A stretch of DNA of 64,000 bases from Pegea sp. RAD2-039 (taxonomy: Eukaryota > Chordata > Thaliacea > Salpida > Salpidae): assembly GCA_034620365.1 (NCBI GenBank), contig JAQGEQ010000380.1, forward strand, positions 124,001-188,000, given 5' to 3'. The position numbers and the translations under genes are program-made. Numbering within the stretch: position 1 is the first letter of the stretch; every line of letters begins with the position of its first letter. Below the pieces are notes generated by a model. That model was not told the DNA's origin. It ran no database searches and saw only the letters and a program-made list of their open reading frames with translations. Shown here piece by piece: positions 60,732-64,000 of the stretch.

Positions 60732-61631
60732 GTTTACCTCAAATTTTTCCTACAGATTCCTACAAATTTATTAAATATTTTTTATATTGATTTGTTTATA
60801 CTTTTTTTGTAATTCAAAAAATAATAAAATTAATTTTTTTTTAGTAGAATAACAACCAAACAAATTTCAATAAATTACAAAATATCAGAAAAAATAAAAT
60901 TATTTACAAAAAATATTCTAACTTCATAAAATTTATTTATTTACATTTCAGATATAATCTGACAACAAATGTAATCAAAACAAACATTTGTTAGAAAAAC
61001 AAATGTAAAAAAAATCATTTTAATTATAATAAATGAATTTGATATTTCTAAACTCGATAGAAATAATTAAAAAAATTAATCCCCATTTTAGAGATAATTT
61101 ACCACACTTAATATAAAAATAGTGATTGAAAATAAAATATTTTTATTTGTATTTATTAAAAAATTAAATTTATTATTAACGATATTTTATATTAATGTTT
61201 AGTTTTAAATTTTTAGAAAGTTAATTGTAAAGTGGACTATTGACGGAAACGAAAGCTTAACAAAAAATTCTTTCAAATAATTTGATGTTGATGAAAAAAT
61301 GGACCAATAAAAAGAAGCAACGTTTCCTACACGTGTTATGAAATTTTCAGCTGATATTTAAATATAATTCATTTTTATTTATTATTACTAGCTTCAAAAA
61401 TACTCTAAATAAATTTTATTTATCTTAAAATTAAAGTAGTTGCTAAATTAAATAGTGTATCATATGCTTATAGTCAAACTAATTTTTATACTTTGTACAA
61501 TTTACGAAAATAAATTAAAAATAATTATTAGTAAAGACTTTTACGTTTCATTTTAATATTAAATTATGTTAATTTTAAACATCAACTTATCCGAAAAAAT
61601 TCGCTTAGCTACTCGGATAGGTTTTTTAGAC
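60732..61631. other. Intergenic, very AT-rich, upstream of PDIA4
   Basis: Should include the PDIA4 promoter. I see no clear ER-stress element or TATA box against the A/T background. It ends at the (ATTT) tail of LINE copy 4. Confidence 0.4.
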
Positions 61632-63656
61632 AAATTTATTTATTTATTTCAATAAATGCGAAAGAGGGTACATGAAGAGAGCACCTCTCGCTAACACACA
61701 TTCTCACGAATAAAATCTATTTAGTTAGAAATATAGAAAGTAAAAGATGGTATTTCGATAGCATTTAAAGCATATAACAGTGAACAATTACATGGAATGT
61801 TAATAATATAAAAAAGAGAAAAAAAAATCACAGTTTAGAAATGACAATGTTGGCAATATTATAACGGTTCAACTTCTTTTTGAACAATGCGAGTGACTTC
61901 GACATGGTAATGTCTGATGGCAGCTGGTTCCATGTATTAACTGTGCGGTATGAGAAAAAATTTGCTCTGACCAATGTACTAGGTAATAGGCTTATTAAGG
62001 TGTAATGTGTGTCGTCTGAGCTGATATAACTTGAGGGAAGGACTAATAAGACTCAGGAAAAGAAGTCATCAAACTGAAGGTCAATTAAATTGAGAATAAT
62101 TTTGAAAATAAGAATTAAGTCGTTATTAATCCGTTGGATTTCCAAAGTATCTAAATTGAAGAGACTGAGACGATGTTTATAACTATCATATTTAATATTA
62201 AGTTTCCTACATACTAATCTTGTAAATGTGGCCTGAACAGATTCGATGTTTTTGATATCACTAACTTGATATGGCATCCATGCACTGACATTGTAATCAA
62301 GAATTGGACGTACGTACAATTTGAAAAGAATGATAAAAAAGCATGGGTCTTTAGAATTAAAGGTCTTTATGATAAGGAAGACAAGGTTGATTGATTTTCC
62401 AAAGATTTTGGAAACATAATTGCGTCATTTAAAGTCAGATGATAGAGTAATGCCAAGGTCTAGGACCAAAGATACTCGTTGAATAATGAATCTATTGATG
62501 GAGTATTGGTTCAAGCAATTTACAGCTGGTTTAGGAGAAAAAGTTCAGACTTTGTGGGCTGGATTCTGAGCTGCCAATTCGTAAACCAGTTTTCTACAGT
62601 GTGTAGTGCAGTTTGAAGTTTTGAAGATAATAGCTTGATATCATCTGCATACACAAACACTGTGACATCATCTACTGCTACTAATCTTCTGATGAGGTCT
62701 TCGATGAAAATTAAAAAGAGAAAGGGACCCAGAACAGAACCCTGAGGAACACCACTAGTGATATGACTAGAAGTAGATAAAGATCTTTCTACACGAGTTT
62801 GTTGGGTTCTACCTGATAGGTAATCTTTAATCCACTGTAAGATAAAGCTGTTGATTTTTGAGTTTTTCAATACAGTAATGAGCTTAGTGTGTGGGACAGA
62901 ATCAAACGCTTTTAGCAAAATCGAGATACATGATGTCACAGGGAGTGTTACTTTTATAATGGGCAGTAAGCACATTGAGAAAAGTGAGATGTTGAGTCAG
63001 GGAAGATCTCTGTTTCACAAAGCCATGTTGGGCATCAGATATTAGATGGTGCTCCATCAAATGACTGGTCATATGATTGTGAATGATATGCTCTTGAGTT
63101 CTGCAGATAACTGAAGTCAGCGAAACTGGTCTGTAGTTAAGCGCGGTGTTTATGGGACCCTTTTTATGAATTGGAGTAATAATAGCTTTCTTCCGAATTT
63201 GTGGAACTTTTCCTCGCCTCAGAGTCATGTTAAAGAAAAGCAATAAAAGTAGTGATAAAGGGGAAGTAGTTTTTCTTAAAAACAAAGCTGGGATCTGATC
63301 TGGGGTGTTGGAAACTGATGATTTTATAGAAGAAATAGCGTTAGATACTATATCGACCGTTATGTCAAGATCTACCATCTCAGAGATATTTGTAAGAATG
63401 TCGGAGTAGGAGAGAGAAGCAGTATTGCCATCATCGGTTATAAAAACGCTATTAAATTGATTGTTTAGCAACTCAGCTTTATTTTCTGGTTTCATCACAA
63501 GCTGGTCGCTGTTATCAATTAGAAGAGGTATTTGAGATCTCGCTTTAAGCTTGCGATTTATGAAACCAAAAAAGTTTTCTTGCAAGGTGAAGATAAAACT
63601 GCACTTTCTTTTCCCAAATAGAAATTCGAAATAGATTTCTTGTAAACTATACAAAT
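61632..63656 (-). mobile_element. LINE copy 4, CR1/L2/Jockey-type, longest RT region
   Basis: The 3' end is at 61632, with an ATTT-rich tail and the shared block. Reading from 63654 down: a linker region (KARSQIPLLIDNSDQLVM), reverse transcriptase motifs (IITPIHKKGPINTALNYRPV, SLTSVICRTQEHIIHNHM, QHGFVKQRSSLTQHLTFLN, DIMYLDFAKS), then in a different frame YLSGRTQQTRVERSLSTSSH, SGVPQGSVLGPFLFLIF and the catalytic VYADDIKLLSS near 62.65 kb, then the C-terminal ESVQATFTRLVCRKL and FNLDTLEIQRINNDLI near 62.1-62.25 kb. One frame change near 62.90 kb separates the two RT halves and another precedes the C-terminal part. The endonuclease is missing (5' truncation at about 63656). acaaat flanks both ends and could be part of a target-site duplication. 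Confidence 0.92.
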
Positions 63657-63779
63657 AATATAATAATATAACAAATAAATAATATTACAATAAATATAAT
63701 AAATGAAAAAAATGAAAAAAATTTTTAAGTACTTTAATTAATCTGTAAATCAACAACCATTTTTTACAACAAGATTCTA

Positions 63780-64000
63780 CTGCCAATGGTTAAAAACCTG
63801 AACTGCCTAATAATAATGCAGAATCGCGGCTTCTCGATGTCATCTTCCATTACAAGATTGATTAAGGTGGATTCTCCCCCTCTTTAGTCTTGTCACTCGT
63901 TGACCATTAGCCCAAGGACCTGGGAAAGTAACATCAAAGTCAATGGATTGTAGATTTTTTGTCCCATAATTCTTTTCCCAAAATCAACGAGATTCACTCG
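63780..64000 (-). other. GC-richer, coding-like sequence at the right edge
   Basis: Composition changes sharply here. On the minus strand, one frame reads FDVTFPGPWANGQRVTRLKR, a second reads RVNLVDFGKRIMGQKIYNP, and a third lower down reads GGESTLINLVMEDDIEKPRF. The frames do not join without a break, so this is either several exons, a decayed element or noncoding. I recognise no family, and it is not similar to LINE copy 2. It continues outside the window. Confidence 0.3.

Noticed and set aside
63780-64000. Ribosomal RNA fragment at the right edge
   Set aside because: Compared from memory with conserved 18S and 28S blocks on both strands; no convincing run of matches.

Overview
This 64 kb window is nuclear DNA from a small-genome animal. 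It is strongly AT-rich. Most multi-exon genes are cut by GT-AG introns of only about 30-60 bases. The gene set is animal: an LRRK-type Roco kinase, a CABLES homologue, an organic solute transporter alpha subunit, GDP-L-fucose synthase, ERp72/PDIA4 and a SYCP1-like coiled-coil protein. CR1/L2/Jockey-type LINEs are scattered through it. I cannot name the phylum.

Layout: (1) 0.7-11.4 kb, one long minus-strand Roco kinase gene (ARM-like repeats, LRR, ROC, COR, kinase, WD40-like tail). (2) 12.2-14.2 kb, EIF4A3 (minus). (3) 17.1-17.7 kb, SARNP (minus). (4) 20.4-24.2 kb, PDHB (plus) and GFUS (minus), convergent. (5) 24.7-27.3 kb, a LINE fragment and an intronless MFSD4-like transporter. (6) 27.4-37.6 kb, an accessory region with a small secreted-peptide gene, isolated exon-like stretches, a GC-rich island, copies of an unrecognised dispersed repeat and a LINE with endonuclease remnants. 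(7) 37.6-40.7 kb, DDX47 (plus) and NPRL3 (minus), convergent. (8) 41.8-42.3 kb, a deleted LINE. (9) 44.4-52.0 kb, a SYCP1-like gene and DIMT1 (plus), then SLC51A (minus). (10) 54.2-60.7 kb, CABLES-like and ALG10 (plus), then PDIA4 (minus). (11) 61.6-63.7 kb, the longest LINE copy. The last 220 bases hold GC-richer sequence that I cannot place.

The genes are unrelated housekeeping functions: RNA helicases and mRNP export, mitochondrial pyruvate oxidation, nucleotide-sugar and N-glycan synthesis, ER folding, rRNA methylation, TORC1 control, solute transport and meiosis. There is no operon-like or pathway cluster.

The strongest novel signals are three. The Roco kinase has a GTPase (ROC) domain that has lost all three nucleotide-binding motifs I checked while its kinase looks complete. 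A four-copy dispersed repeat carries a short cysteine-containing reading frame, and two copies sit inside introns of GFUS and PDIA4. A two-exon gene encodes an 81-residue signal-peptide protein in an otherwise gene-poor stretch.
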